From positions 933,001 to 997,000 of the forward strand of contig NZ_CP012700.1 of the NCBI RefSeq assembly GCF_001307295.1: 64,000 nucleotides of DNA. Reading direction: 5' to 3'. This DNA is from Sphingopyxis macrogoltabida (GTDB lineage Bacteria; Pseudomonadota; Alphaproteobacteria; Sphingomonadales; Sphingomonadaceae). The notes beneath the pieces were generated by a model that worked only from the letters and a program-made list of their open reading frames with translations, searched no databases and was not told the origin of the DNA. Position numbers and translations under genes: made by a program. Below, in pieces: positions 25,646 to 34,545 of the stretch (its first letter is position 1; every line of letters starts with the position of its first letter).

Positions 25646-27193
25646 ATGAACAGCCTCTACGACGAATTCCGGGTGGCGCTGCACAGCGTCTGGACGCGCC
25701 GCTGGCTGGTGCTCGGCGTCGCGTGGGGGATTTGCATTCTCGGCTGGCTGGCGATCGCGTCGATCCCGAACCGCTATGATTCGCGTGCCCGGCTGCTCGT
25801 CGACATCAACCAGATCCTGCCCGACGACGGACAGGCGGGTTCGTTCGGCGGCAATCAGCAGATCGACCAGATTCGCGAAACGCTGACCAGCGCGCGCAAC
25901 CTCGAAAAGGTCGCGATCACCACCGGCCTGCTTCCTGCGGGGGCCAGCGACCGCGAAAAGGCGGGCGCCGTCGCGATGCTGCAAAAGAATATCAAGGTCG
26001 TCCCGCAGCAGCAGAATATCTTCGAGATCACTTCTTCGGTCGGCGTGGGCAGCCTGTCCGATGCCGATAATGCGAAGCTCGCGTCGGGGGTTCTCGACAG
26101 CCTGATCACCGTGTTCCGCGACGACCAGTTGCGCGGCGGCCGGATGAATGCACGCGAGGGGTTGAAATTCCTCGATTCGCAGATCGCCGACCGCGAAAAG
26201 GCGCTGCGCGAGGTCGAAGCGCGCCGCGCCGCCTTCGAGGCGCAGAATATCGGCCTGATCCCCGGCGGCGCCGGATCGCCGGCGCAGCGCGTCGATGCAG
26301 CACGCGCCGAACTCAACCAGATCGATTCGCAGCTTGTGTCGGCGCAGGCGCAGCTTGCCGCCGCCAACGGCCAGCTTGCCTCGACCCCGGCGACGATCAA
26401 CGTCCCCGGCATGGGCGGCGTCGGCGGCGGGGTCGCGCGGCAGCAGCTTGCCGGCGCACAGGGCGAATTGTCAGCGATGCGCGCGCGCGGGCTGACCGAC
26501 GCGCACCCCGACGTCATCGCACTCAAGAGCCAGATCGCGTCGCTGAAAGCCATCGCCGACCGCGAAGGTACCGGCGGCGGGGGCAGCGGCAATGCCCAGA
26601 ACCCGGCCTATGCGTCGCTCGCCGCGATGCGCGCCGAACGTCAGGCGACGGTGAGCGCGCTGTCGGCGCGCAAGGCGCAGCTCACCGGCGATATCGCCAA
26701 GATCACGACGCAGCAGATCCAGAACCCCGGCATCGCGGCCGAATATGACCGGATCAACGGCGAATATACCGCGTTCAAGACGCAATATGACCGGCTGCTC
26801 ACCCAGCGCGAACAGGTGCGGATGCGCGGCGAGGTACAGACCGAAACCGACGCGATCAAGATCGAGCTGCTCGACCCGCCATCGAAGCCGACCAGCCCGG
26901 CGGCGCCCAACCGGCCGCTGTTCCTGACCCTCGTGCTGTTCGCCGGCATCGGCGGCGGGGTCGCGGTGGCCTTTGGCCTCGGCCAGGTGCGCACCAGCTA
27001 TGCGACCGCGGCGAAGCTCGAACGGGCGAGCGGGCTGCCGGTGATCGGTTCGATCACCGAAGTCGTGACCCCCGAACGCCATGTCGAGCGCAAGAAACGG
27101 CTCGTCTGGCTCGCGGGCGGCGGCGGTGCGCTCGTCGGCCTCTATGCGCTGCTGCTCGTCGCCGAATTCATCCAGCGCGGCATGGTCGCGTGA
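25646..27193 (+). CDS. XrtA-system polysaccharide chain-length determinant (Wzz/GumC family)
   Basis: A 515-residue inner-membrane polysaccharide co-polymerase. N-terminal transmembrane segment at about residues 20-42 (WLVLGVAWGICILGWLAIAS), a long periplasmic coiled-coil region at about 170-250 and 290-390, a second transmembrane segment near 420-440 (LFLTLVLFAGIGGGVAVAFG) and a third hydrophobic stretch near the C-terminus. It controls polymer length with the tyrosine kinase encoded immediately downstream. Confidence 0.9.
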   Translation: MNSLYDEFRVALHSVWTRRWLVLGVAWGICILGWLAIASIPNRYDSRARLLVDINQILPDDGQAGSFGGNQQIDQIRETLTSARNLEKVAITTGLLPAGASDREKAGAVAMLQKNIKVVPQQQNIFEITSSVGVGSLSDADNAKLASGVLDSLITVFRDDQLRGGRMNAREGLKFLDSQIADREKALREVEARRAAFEAQNIGLIPGGAGSPAQRVDAARAELNQIDSQLVSAQAQLAAANGQLASTPATINVPGMGGVGGGVARQQLAGAQGELSAMRARGLTDAHPDVIALKSQIASLKAIADREGTGGGGSGNAQNPAYASLAAMRAERQATVSALSARKAQLTGDIAKITTQQIQNPGIAAEYDRINGEYTAFKTQYDRLLTQREQVRMRGEVQTETDAIKIELLDPPSKPTSPAAPNRPLFLTLVLFAGIGGGVAVAFGLGQVRTSYATAAKLERASGLPVIGSITEVVTPERHVERKKRLVWLAGGGGALVGLYALLLVAEFIQRGMVA

Positions 27194-27210
27194 CGGGGGA
27201 CAAGAAGAAA

Positions 27211-28227
27211 ATGACCGATCAACGCCCCGTCAAGCGCCCGCCCTCGCTCCTTGAACGCGCTGCCGACATGTTCGGTATCGATCCCGCGGCCAATGCGCCG
27301 ACGATCGACGTGTCGAACCTGCCGCCCGAGCCGGTGAAGAAGGCGAAGAAGCCCAAGGACGAACCGAAGGCCGAAACGCCTGCGGCCGAAATCCTCGGCC
27401 CCGAGGCACCCGCCGTCGATCCCGCGCCCGCGGTCAAACCGTCGCCGCGCAAGGATATCGCACGCGCCGCGCCGGCGATCGTGCCGACGCGGCAGGGCCG
27501 CATCGATCGCGACCGCCTCGCGGCGCGCGGGATGATCGTCCCCGGCGCCCCGGTGACGGGCATTTCCGAAGAATATCGGATCGTGAAGCGCGAGATCATC
27601 CGCAACTTCGCCGGAACCCCGAACCGCCCGGTGGTGCCGCGCGGCCACCGCGTGCTGATCGCGTCGGCGAACCCCGGCGAAGGCAAGACTTTTTCGGCGG
27701 TCAACCTAGCGCTCAGCCTCGCGGTCGAGGCCGACCACGACGTGCTGCTGATTGATGCCGATATTGCCAAGCCGAGCGTGCTCGACGCGCTGGGGCTGGA
27801 GGACGGTCCCGGCCTGATGGACGCGCTTGCCGATCCGCACCTGCCGCTTGGTGACTGCATGATCCAGACCGACATCGCAGGGCTGAAGGTGATGCCGGCG
27901 GGCATGCAGCATATGCATGACACCGAATTGCTCGCCTCGGCGCGCACCGAAGCGCTGCTCGGCCAGCTCGAAGCCGGCGCGCCGGGTCGCATCCTGATCC
28001 TCGATTCGCCACCGGTGCTTGCGGCCTCGCCCGCGGCGGTGCTGGCGGGACATGTCGGCCAGCTGATCATGGTCGTGCGCGCCGATGAGACGCTTGAATC
28101 CTCGCTGCGCGACGCGATCGGGCTGATGGGCGCATGCCCGCATATCCAGCTGCTCCTCAACGGGGTGAAATATTCGCCGGGCGGTCGCCGCTTCGGCACC
28201 TATTACGGACAAGGAGGCGCGTCGTGA
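27211..28227 (+). CDS. XrtA-associated tyrosine autokinase
   Basis: A 338-residue BY-kinase of the CpsD/Wzc cytoplasmic type. The Walker A is ASANPGEGKTFSAVNLA, Walker A' VLLIDADIAKPS, and the later strand ILILDSPPVLAAS; GTYYGQ near the C-terminus supplies the phosphorylatable tyrosines. The N-terminal 110 residues are a basic/Pro-Ala-rich linker. A GTG at 27190 overlaps the upstream stop and is an alternative start; ATG 27211 is preceded by GGGGGACAAGAAG. It should regulate polymer assembly through the chain-length protein. Confidence 0.9.
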   Translation: MTDQRPVKRPPSLLERAADMFGIDPAANAPTIDVSNLPPEPVKKAKKPKDEPKAETPAAEILGPEAPAVDPAPAVKPSPRKDIARAAPAIVPTRQGRIDRDRLAARGMIVPGAPVTGISEEYRIVKREIIRNFAGTPNRPVVPRGHRVLIASANPGEGKTFSAVNLALSLAVEADHDVLLIDADIAKPSVLDALGLEDGPGLMDALADPHLPLGDCMIQTDIAGLKVMPAGMQHMHDTELLASARTEALLGQLEAGAPGRILILDSPPVLAASPAAVLAGHVGQLIMVVRADETLESSLRDAIGLMGACPHIQLLLNGVKYSPGGRRFGTYYGQGGAS

Positions 28228-29939
28228 TGCGCACCAAAATCACCATGCGTCGTGTGGGGACGCTGGCTGCCTTGCTGCTTGCCGGGACGGCGACGAGCGC
28301 GCACGCACAATTTTCGGGCGATCCGGGATCGGACGGCGATGCGCCGTCGGCGGGTGGCCCTGCTGCATCTTCAAGCGAAGGCGGGCGCAGCGAGGCACGC
28401 GCCGAGCGTCGGCGTGCGAAGAAGCAGGTGAATGTCAGCCCCTATCTTGAGGTCGGACAGGTTCTGTCCGCCGATCTCAAGGGCGACGGCGATGTGCTCA
28501 CCTATACGACGCTCGCCGCCGGGGTCGATGCGTCGATCGTGACGCGCCGCGCCGAACTCGCGGGCAGCGTTCGCTATGAATATCGCATCGGCGAATCGGG
28601 CGGGCTCGGCAATTCGAGCTCGCTGAGCGGTCTTGCGCGCGGCCGGATCGAAGCGGCGCGCGGGCTGAATCTCGAAGCCGGGGCACTCGCGACGCGGACC
28701 CGTGCGGATGGTTATGGCGGCGACACCGGCGTGTTCCTTCGCGACGGCACCAACGTCTCCAATCTCTACTCGGTTTATGCCGGCCCGACCTTTGCGCGCC
28801 GCATCGGCGGGCTCGACGTCGGGGCGGGCTATCGCTTCGGCTACACCAAGATCGACGTCGACGACCCGACGCCTCCCGGCGTGACGGCGCAGGACATTTT
28901 CGACAGTTCGACGAACCATGTCGCCTGGGCCAGCGTCGGCGCCAGGCCCGGCGACCTGCCGTTCGGCTGGCAGGTGTCGGGCGGCTACCAACGCGAGGAC
29001 GCCAGTCAGCTCGATCAACGGTATGAAGGCAAATTTGCCCGCGCCGACGTGACGGTGCCGATCGGACCGACGCTGGCGCTGCTCGGCGGTCTCGGCTACG
29101 AAGACATCGAGATCGGCCAGCGCGATCCGGTGGTCGATGCGAACGGCGTGCCCGTCCGCGATGCGAACGGTCGTTTCATCACCGACAAATCCAAGCCGCG
29201 TGAGCTGTCCTTCGATACCGACGGGCTGATCTGGGACGCCGGCGTGATGTGGCAGCCGAACCGCCGCACGGCGCTGACCGCGAAGGTCGGCCGCCGCTAT
29301 GGCGACACCATCTATACGGGCAGCTTCACCTATCGCGCCAATCATGCGACCCTGTCGGTCGGCGTCTATGACGGGCTGTCGAGCTTTGGGCGCGGCCTGT
29401 CCGGCGGGCTCGCCGCACTGCCGACCCAGTTCGATCCGATCCGCAATCCCGTCGACGGCAGCATCAACCCGTGCGTGTTCGGCGATCAGGGCGGCGGCTG
29501 CCTCGCCAATCAGCTCGGCAACACGACCACCGCGCAGTTCCGCAACCGCGGCGTGCAGGCGGTGTTCTCGTCGCGTCTCGGCGGCTGGAGCTATGGCATC
29601 GGCGCCGGTTACGATCGCCGGAAACTGCTGCTGCCTAGCCTGTCGGCGATTGCCGATCTCAACGGCGTGATCGACGAGAATTATTATCTGTTCCTGTCCG
29701 CCGGGCGCCAGCTCGACCGCGATTCCGACCTCACCCTCGCCGCTTATTATAATTATTTCGACAATGGCGCGCCGGGCGCCGCCAATGTCCAGTCGGCGGG
29801 CATTTCGGCCGCCTATTCGCGGCGGCTCTGGCGCGGCCTGACCGGCCACGCCGCGGCCAGCCTGACGGCGTTCGACCAGGAAGGGTTCAACAGCGAACTT
29901 ATCGGATCGGCGCTTGTCGGCATGCGATACAGCTTCTGA
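28227..29939 (+). CDS. PEP-CTERM system-associated outer-membrane beta-barrel protein
   Basis: A 570-residue protein. Signal peptide ends at SAHA, then a low-complexity charged region (EGGRSEARAERRRAKKQ), then alternating hydrophobic/polar strands with many Tyr/Gly turns and a terminal aromatic residue (SALVGMRYSF), the outline of an outer-membrane barrel. It belongs by context and look to the uncharacterised barrel family of XrtA loci. Its ATG overlaps the kinase stop (TGATG). Likely part of polymer secretion across the outer membrane, by inference. Confidence 0.82.
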   Translation: MRTKITMRRVGTLAALLLAGTATSAHAQFSGDPGSDGDAPSAGGPAASSSEGGRSEARAERRRAKKQVNVSPYLEVGQVLSADLKGDGDVLTYTTLAAGVDASIVTRRAELAGSVRYEYRIGESGGLGNSSSLSGLARGRIEAARGLNLEAGALATRTRADGYGGDTGVFLRDGTNVSNLYSVYAGPTFARRIGGLDVGAGYRFGYTKIDVDDPTPPGVTAQDIFDSSTNHVAWASVGARPGDLPFGWQVSGGYQREDASQLDQRYEGKFARADVTVPIGPTLALLGGLGYEDIEIGQRDPVVDANGVPVRDANGRFITDKSKPRELSFDTDGLIWDAGVMWQPNRRTALTAKVGRRYGDTIYTGSFTYRANHATLSVGVYDGLSSFGRGLSGGLAALPTQFDPIRNPVDGSINPCVFGDQGGGCLANQLGNTTTAQFRNRGVQAVFSSRLGGWSYGIGAGYDRRKLLLPSLSAIADLNGVIDENYYLFLSAGRQLDRDSDLTLAAYYNYFDNGAPGAANVQSAGISAAYSRRLWRGLTGHAAASLTAFDQEGFNSELIGSALVGMRYSF

Positions 29940-29960
29940 TCCGGAACGAAGGATTTAGCG

Positions 29961-31352
29961 ATGTACGATCAATTTTATGGCTTCACCGGACGCCCGTTCC
30001 AGCTGACGCCTGACCCGCATTTCTATTTCGAGAGCGGCACGCACCGCAAGGCGATGTCCTACCTCGGTTACGGCCTCGCGCAGGGCGAAGGCTTCATCGT
30101 CATCACCGGCGATGTCGGCGCGGGCAAGACGACGCTGGTCGGCCATCTGATGAACACGATCGACCCCAATCGCCTGACCGCGGTCAAGCTGGTGTCGACG
30201 CAGGTCGAGGGCGACGATCTGCTCCGCCTCGTCGCTGAACAATTCGGCCTGGAATGGGAAACCGAGAGCAAGGCCGAACTGCTGCGCTCGATGGAGCAGT
30301 ATCTACGCGAACAGGCGCGCGCCGGGCGCCGCACGTTGCTGATCGTCGACGAAGGGCAGAACCTTGCCATTTCGGCGCTCGAAGAGCTGCGCATGCTGTC
30401 GAACTTCCAGCTCGGCGGCCATTCGCTGCTGCAGATTTTCCTGCTCGGCCAGCCCGAATTCCGCCAGACGCTGTTCCACTCGCCGACGCTCGAACAGCTG
30501 CGCCAGCGGGTGATCGCGACGCACCATCTCGATCCGATGGAGCCCGAAGAGGTGGAGCCCTATATCCTGCACCGCCTCGGCAAGGTCGGCTGGACCGGCA
30601 ACCCCAGCTTCAGCCCCGACGCGTTCGAGGAGATTTTCGATTATAGCGCGGGCGTGCCGCGCAAGCTCAACGTGCTGGTCAGCCGTCTGCTCCTCTACGG
30701 CGCCGTCGAGCAGATGACCCGCATCACCGGGCAGCAGGTCCGCGCCGTCGTCGCCGAGATCGAGGCCGATCGCGGCATCGACGAAGCCGCGCTCGCGCCG
30801 CTGCCGGTCGAGGACGTCGTGGCGCAGGCCGAGATTGCCGCAGCGCCGATTGCGGCTGCTGTTGCTGAGCCGGCCCCGGTTGCGGAGGCAAGCGCCGAAA
30901 TCGCACGGCCGCTCGAATGGCCGCGCGCTTCGGCGGTCTATGACGACGCGCCGGCTGTTCCCGAACGCCCGCCGTTCGCCGGACCCGCCGACACCTCGCC
31001 GCCCGCCTATGCCAGCCCGAGCTTCGCCGAAGCGCGGTCGCTCGTCGCCGAACAGCTGGGCGTCGCCCCTGCGGCGGAAGTGGTGGAAACCGGCGCCGAC
31101 GATACGGCCGACATTTTCGAACTTGCGGCCGAAACGGCAATCGAAACCCCGGCCGAAACGCCTGTCGCAGTGCCGCCGGCGATCGACGCGGCGCATCTGG
31201 AAGCGCTGCAACGGCAGATCGCGAGCCTCGAGGAACGGCTGGTCGAGCAGGACGCCGCGCTGCGCCGCGTGCTTGATTTGTTGATCGAATGGGTCGAACG
31301 CGATCCGGAGAATGCGCCCAATCCGGCCCGGTCGCAGGTCTGGGCCGCCTGA
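29961..31352 (+). CDS. XrtA-associated ATPase (ExeA-like) with long C-terminal extension
   Basis: A 463-residue AAA ATPase. YDQFYGFTGRPFQLTPDPHF is the family N-terminus; Walker A ITGDVGAGKTTLVG, Walker B TLLIVDEGQNLAISALEELR, and sensor region QLRQRVIATHHL are clear within the first 270 residues. The remaining 190 residues are Ala/Pro/Glu-rich low complexity ending in a coiled coil (QRQIASLEERLVEQDAALRR). The core matches the ATPase always found in XrtA loci, thought to power or organise secretion. The extension is longer than I expect for the family. Confidence 0.9.
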   Translation: MYDQFYGFTGRPFQLTPDPHFYFESGTHRKAMSYLGYGLAQGEGFIVITGDVGAGKTTLVGHLMNTIDPNRLTAVKLVSTQVEGDDLLRLVAEQFGLEWETESKAELLRSMEQYLREQARAGRRTLLIVDEGQNLAISALEELRMLSNFQLGGHSLLQIFLLGQPEFRQTLFHSPTLEQLRQRVIATHHLDPMEPEEVEPYILHRLGKVGWTGNPSFSPDAFEEIFDYSAGVPRKLNVLVSRLLLYGAVEQMTRITGQQVRAVVAEIEADRGIDEAALAPLPVEDVVAQAEIAAAPIAAAVAEPAPVAEASAEIARPLEWPRASAVYDDAPAVPERPPFAGPADTSPPAYASPSFAEARSLVAEQLGVAPAAEVVETGADDTADIFELAAETAIETPAETPVAVPPAIDAAHLEALQRQIASLEERLVEQDAALRRVLDLLIEWVERDPENAPNPARSQVWAA

Positions 31353-31402
31353 CGTCCATCGCTTGGCCGGAAACGAGCCGGGGCCGATGAAGGTGAGAGA
31401 CA

Positions 31403-32263
31403 ATGCAGAACGGCCTCTCGGTCGATGTCGAGGACTGGTTCCAGGTCGGCGCCTTTGAGCGCACGATCGGCCGCGACGACTGGGACGGGTTCGAGTGCCG
31501 CGTCGAGGCGAATTGCGACGCGGTGCTGGCCTTGTTCGCCGAGGCCGGGGTGCAAGGCACCTTCTTTACCCTGGGCTGGGTCGCCGAACGCTATCCGGCG
31601 CTGATCGGGCGGATCGTCGCCGCGGGGCACGAACTCGCGAGCCATGGCTATGACCACAAGCGGGTCTTCGCGATGACCGCCGGTGAATTTGCCGCCGACC
31701 TGAAGAAAACGCAGGCGATCCTCGAGGATATCGGCGGTGTGCCGGTCCGCGGCTATCGCGCGCCGAGTTTCTCGGTCGATCAGCGCACGCCTTGGGCGCA
31801 CCCGATCCTTGCCGAACAGGGATATGCCTATTCGTCGAGCGTCGCGCCGGTGGTGCACGATCATTATGGCTGGCCCGCGAGCCCACGCCATGCGTGGCGT
31901 CCGTTGGCAGACAGCGATCTCGTCGAGTGGCCGGTGACGACCGCGCGCGTTGCGGGGCGCACGCTCGCGGCGGGCGGGGGAGGCTTCATGCGCCTCTTGC
32001 CCTATGGCTTCACGCGCTGGGCGATTGCGCGGATGAATGCCGAGGGGCATCCCGCGATCCTTTATTTTCACCCGTGGGAAATCGACCCCGGCCAGCCGCG
32101 CGTCGCCGATGCGCCGCTCAAATCGAAAATACGCCATTACAGCGGCTTGTCGGCCATGGCTGGCAAACTGAAGAAACTGCTCGCCGATTTCGAATGGACG
32201 CGAGCCGACGCGCTGTTGCCTATGCAGCAGCAGCGGGCGCAATCGTGGCGCGCGGCGGCGTGA
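31403..32263 (+). CDS. XrtA-system polysaccharide deacetylase
   Basis: A 286-residue NodB-type deacetylase. Motif 1 SVDVEDWFQ, motif 2 HELASHGYDHKRV (metal-binding His pair), motif 3 RGYRAPSFSV and the C-terminal YFHPWEIDPGQPR are those of the XrtA-linked group. It should remove N- or O-acetyl groups from the exopolysaccharide. No signal peptide is visible, in line with the family. The following FemAB gene begins at a GTG overlapping its stop. Confidence 0.92.
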   Translation: MQNGLSVDVEDWFQVGAFERTIGRDDWDGFECRVEANCDAVLALFAEAGVQGTFFTLGWVAERYPALIGRIVAAGHELASHGYDHKRVFAMTAGEFAADLKKTQAILEDIGGVPVRGYRAPSFSVDQRTPWAHPILAEQGYAYSSSVAPVVHDHYGWPASPRHAWRPLADSDLVEWPVTTARVAGRTLAAGGGGFMRLLPYGFTRWAIARMNAEGHPAILYFHPWEIDPGQPRVADAPLKSKIRHYSGLSAMAGKLKKLLADFEWTRADALLPMQQQRAQSWRAAA

Positions 32264-33327
32264 ATGCGCCAAGCCTCCCGATGAAGCAGGGCTTTTCCGG
32301 CGCGCCGCTGTCCGAAGCGGCCGAATGGGACGCCTATGTCGAGGAGCACCCCGACGCAACGCCGTTTCACAGCCGTGCCTGGTGCGAGGCGATCACCCGG
32401 GCGACCGGGCATCGCTGTCACCTCGTCACCGCACGCGATACGGCCGGAACGCTGACCGGCATACTGCCGCTTCATCACGTCCGTTCGCCGCTGTTCGGAC
32501 AGGCGCTGGTCGGCAGCGGCTTTGCGGTCGATGGCGGCATCCTCGCCAACGATCCGACGGTGGCCGCCATTCTGGCGCAGGGCGCCGCCGAAATGGCCGC
32601 GTCGCTGGCCGTTCCTTCGGTCGAACTGCGCGGCGGGGCGCTGCCCGAAGGGACCGGCTGGTATCACGAGGAAGGCATCTATGCCGGCTTTGCGCGCGAT
32701 CTTTCGGCCGATGACGAAGCCGAACTGCTCGCCATTCCGCGCAAGCAGCGGGCCGAGGTGCGCAAGGCGCTGGGCAGCGACCTGACCGTCACCACCGGTG
32801 ACGACACGACCGAGCGGCGCGACCATTACCGCATCTACGCGACGAGCGTCCGCAACCTTGGAACGCCGGTGTTTCCGAAAGCGCTGTTCGACGCGGTGCT
32901 CGATGCGTTCGGCGACGACGCCGACATCCTGACCGTTCGCAGCGACGGACGGGCGGTGGCGAGCGTGCTTAGCCTCACCTGGCGCGGCACGGTGATGCCC
33001 TTTTGGGGCGGGGGCCTTGCCGAGGCGCGTGGGCTGCGCGCCAATGAACTCATGTATTTCGCGCTGATGCGCCATGCGCGCGAACGCGGGTGCACGCGCT
33101 TCGATTTCGGCCGGTCGAAGGTCGGCACCGGTCCGTACAGCTACAAGAAGAACTGGGGCTTCGAGCCGCAGCCGCTGGTCTATGCGCGCTGGCTCGCGGC
33201 CGGCGAAAAGCCGCGCGACACCAATCCGAACAGCGCAAAATACCGGCTGCAGGTCGACCTGTGGAAGAAGCTGCCGCTGTGGGCGGCAAACCGGATCGGC
33301 CCGCTGATCGCCCGCGGACTTGGTTAG
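32260..33327 (+). CDS. FemAB-family XrtA/PEP-CTERM system protein
   Basis: A 355-residue double-GNAT FemAB-type protein. HPDATPFHSRAWCEAI at the N-terminus, GILPLHHVRSPLFGQALV, then a second GNAT with RNLGTPVFPKALFDAV, VLSLTWRGTVMPFWGG and FDFGRSKVGTGPYSYKKNWG match the XrtA FemAB family. It probably transfers an amino-acyl group onto polymer or sorted protein; the substrate is unknown. GTG 32260 overlaps the deacetylase stop as GTGA; ATG 32281 is an alternative. Confidence 0.9.
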   Translation: MNAPSLPMKQGFSGAPLSEAAEWDAYVEEHPDATPFHSRAWCEAITRATGHRCHLVTARDTAGTLTGILPLHHVRSPLFGQALVGSGFAVDGGILANDPTVAAILAQGAAEMAASLAVPSVELRGGALPEGTGWYHEEGIYAGFARDLSADDEAELLAIPRKQRAEVRKALGSDLTVTTGDDTTERRDHYRIYATSVRNLGTPVFPKALFDAVLDAFGDDADILTVRSDGRAVASVLSLTWRGTVMPFWGGGLAEARGLRANELMYFALMRHARERGCTRFDFGRSKVGTGPYSYKKNWGFEPQPLVYARWLAAGEKPRDTNPNSAKYRLQVDLWKKLPLWAANRIGPLIARGLG

Positions 33328-33339
33328 GTTTCTGGGGTG

Positions 33340-34545
33340 ATGGCCGAAATCCTGTTCCTCGTGCACCGCGCGCCGTGGCCGCCCGACCGCGGCGACCGCA
33401 TCCGTAGCTGGCATATGTTCGAAGCGCTGGCCAAGCTTGCGCCGGTGCATGTCGCGGCGCTCGCGGACAATGCTGCGGATGCGGCCTTGGCTCGCGACAA
33501 AATGGCCTCGCTTTGCAAGAGCTTGGCGATCGAAGTGCGTGACGTTTCGCGGCCGGTCGCGCTCGCGCAGGCGTTGCTGCATGGCGAGCCGGTATCGAAC
33601 CGGCTGTTCCGCAACCTCGCGCTCGCGCACCAAATCGACGACCTGCTGGCGGAAGGCCGGATCAGCCACATCGTCGCCTTCTCGGGCCAGATGGCGGAGT
33701 ATCTGCCGGCCGGCTTCACCGGGCGGGTGATCATGGATTTCGTCGACGTCGATTCGGCGAAGTTCGCGACCTATGCCGAACAGGATGGCCGCCAGCCGCT
33801 GAACTGGCTTCACCGGCGCGAGGCGAAGAAGCTGGCGGCATTCGAGTCCGATATCGCGCGCGGGGTCGATGCAAGCCTGTTCGTGAGCGAAGCCGAGGCG
33901 GCGCTGTTTCGCTCGCGCAGCGGACTAGGCAGCGACAAGGTCCGCGCGGTTGAAAATGGCATCGACACGGCGAAGTTCGACCCCGCATTAGCGTTCGACC
34001 CGGTCGCGGCGGGCGAGGGGCCGCTCGCGGTGTTCACCGGCCAGATGGACTACCGCCCCAATATCGACGCCGTGCGCTGGTTCACCGAAGACATCTTGCC
34101 GCTGGTTCGTCGGCGGCATCCTGCGGCGCGCTTCGCGATTGTCGGCCGCGCGCCGACCGATGAGGTGAGGGCGCTTGAAAAACATGCCGGGGTGAGGGTG
34201 ACCGGCGAGGTTCCCGACGTGCGGCCGTGGCTGGCCGCCGCGGACGCGGTCGTCGCACCGCTGCTGCTGGCGCGCGGGGTACAGAACAAGCTGCTCGAAG
34301 CGATGGCGATGGCGCGGCCGGTGGCCGCAAGCGCGGCGGCGGCAACCGGAATCGACGCCGTCGCGGGCGAGCATTTGCTGGTCGCCGATGACGCGCAGGC
34401 GATGGCCGCGGCGGTTTGCACGCTGTTCGACGACCGGAACGCCGCTGCGGCGATGGGAGCGGCGGCGCGCGCACGGATGATCGAGCGCTACGGCTGGGAC
34501 GCGCGCCTTGCGCCGCTCGGGCAACTGCTTGGACTTGCCGCATGA
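33340..34545 (+). CDS. XrtA/PEP-CTERM system glycosyltransferase (GT4-like)
   Basis: A 401-residue GT-B glycosyltransferase. LFLVHRAPWPPDRGDRIRS is the characteristic start of the XrtA glycosyltransferase family; NGIDTAKFDP, VFTGQMDYRPNIDAV, VGRAPTDEV and the nucleotide-sugar region APLLLARGVQNKLLEAMAM follow GT4 order. It adds a sugar in exopolysaccharide assembly. A GTG three bases upstream could also start it. It overlaps xrtA by ATGA at 34542. Confidence 0.92.
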   Translation: MAEILFLVHRAPWPPDRGDRIRSWHMFEALAKLAPVHVAALADNAADAALARDKMASLCKSLAIEVRDVSRPVALAQALLHGEPVSNRLFRNLALAHQIDDLLAEGRISHIVAFSGQMAEYLPAGFTGRVIMDFVDVDSAKFATYAEQDGRQPLNWLHRREAKKLAAFESDIARGVDASLFVSEAEAALFRSRSGLGSDKVRAVENGIDTAKFDPALAFDPVAAGEGPLAVFTGQMDYRPNIDAVRWFTEDILPLVRRRHPAARFAIVGRAPTDEVRALEKHAGVRVTGEVPDVRPWLAAADAVVAPLLLARGVQNKLLEAMAMARPVAASAAAATGIDAVAGEHLLVADDAQAMAAAVCTLFDDRNAAAAMGAAARARMIERYGWDARLAPLGQLLGLAA

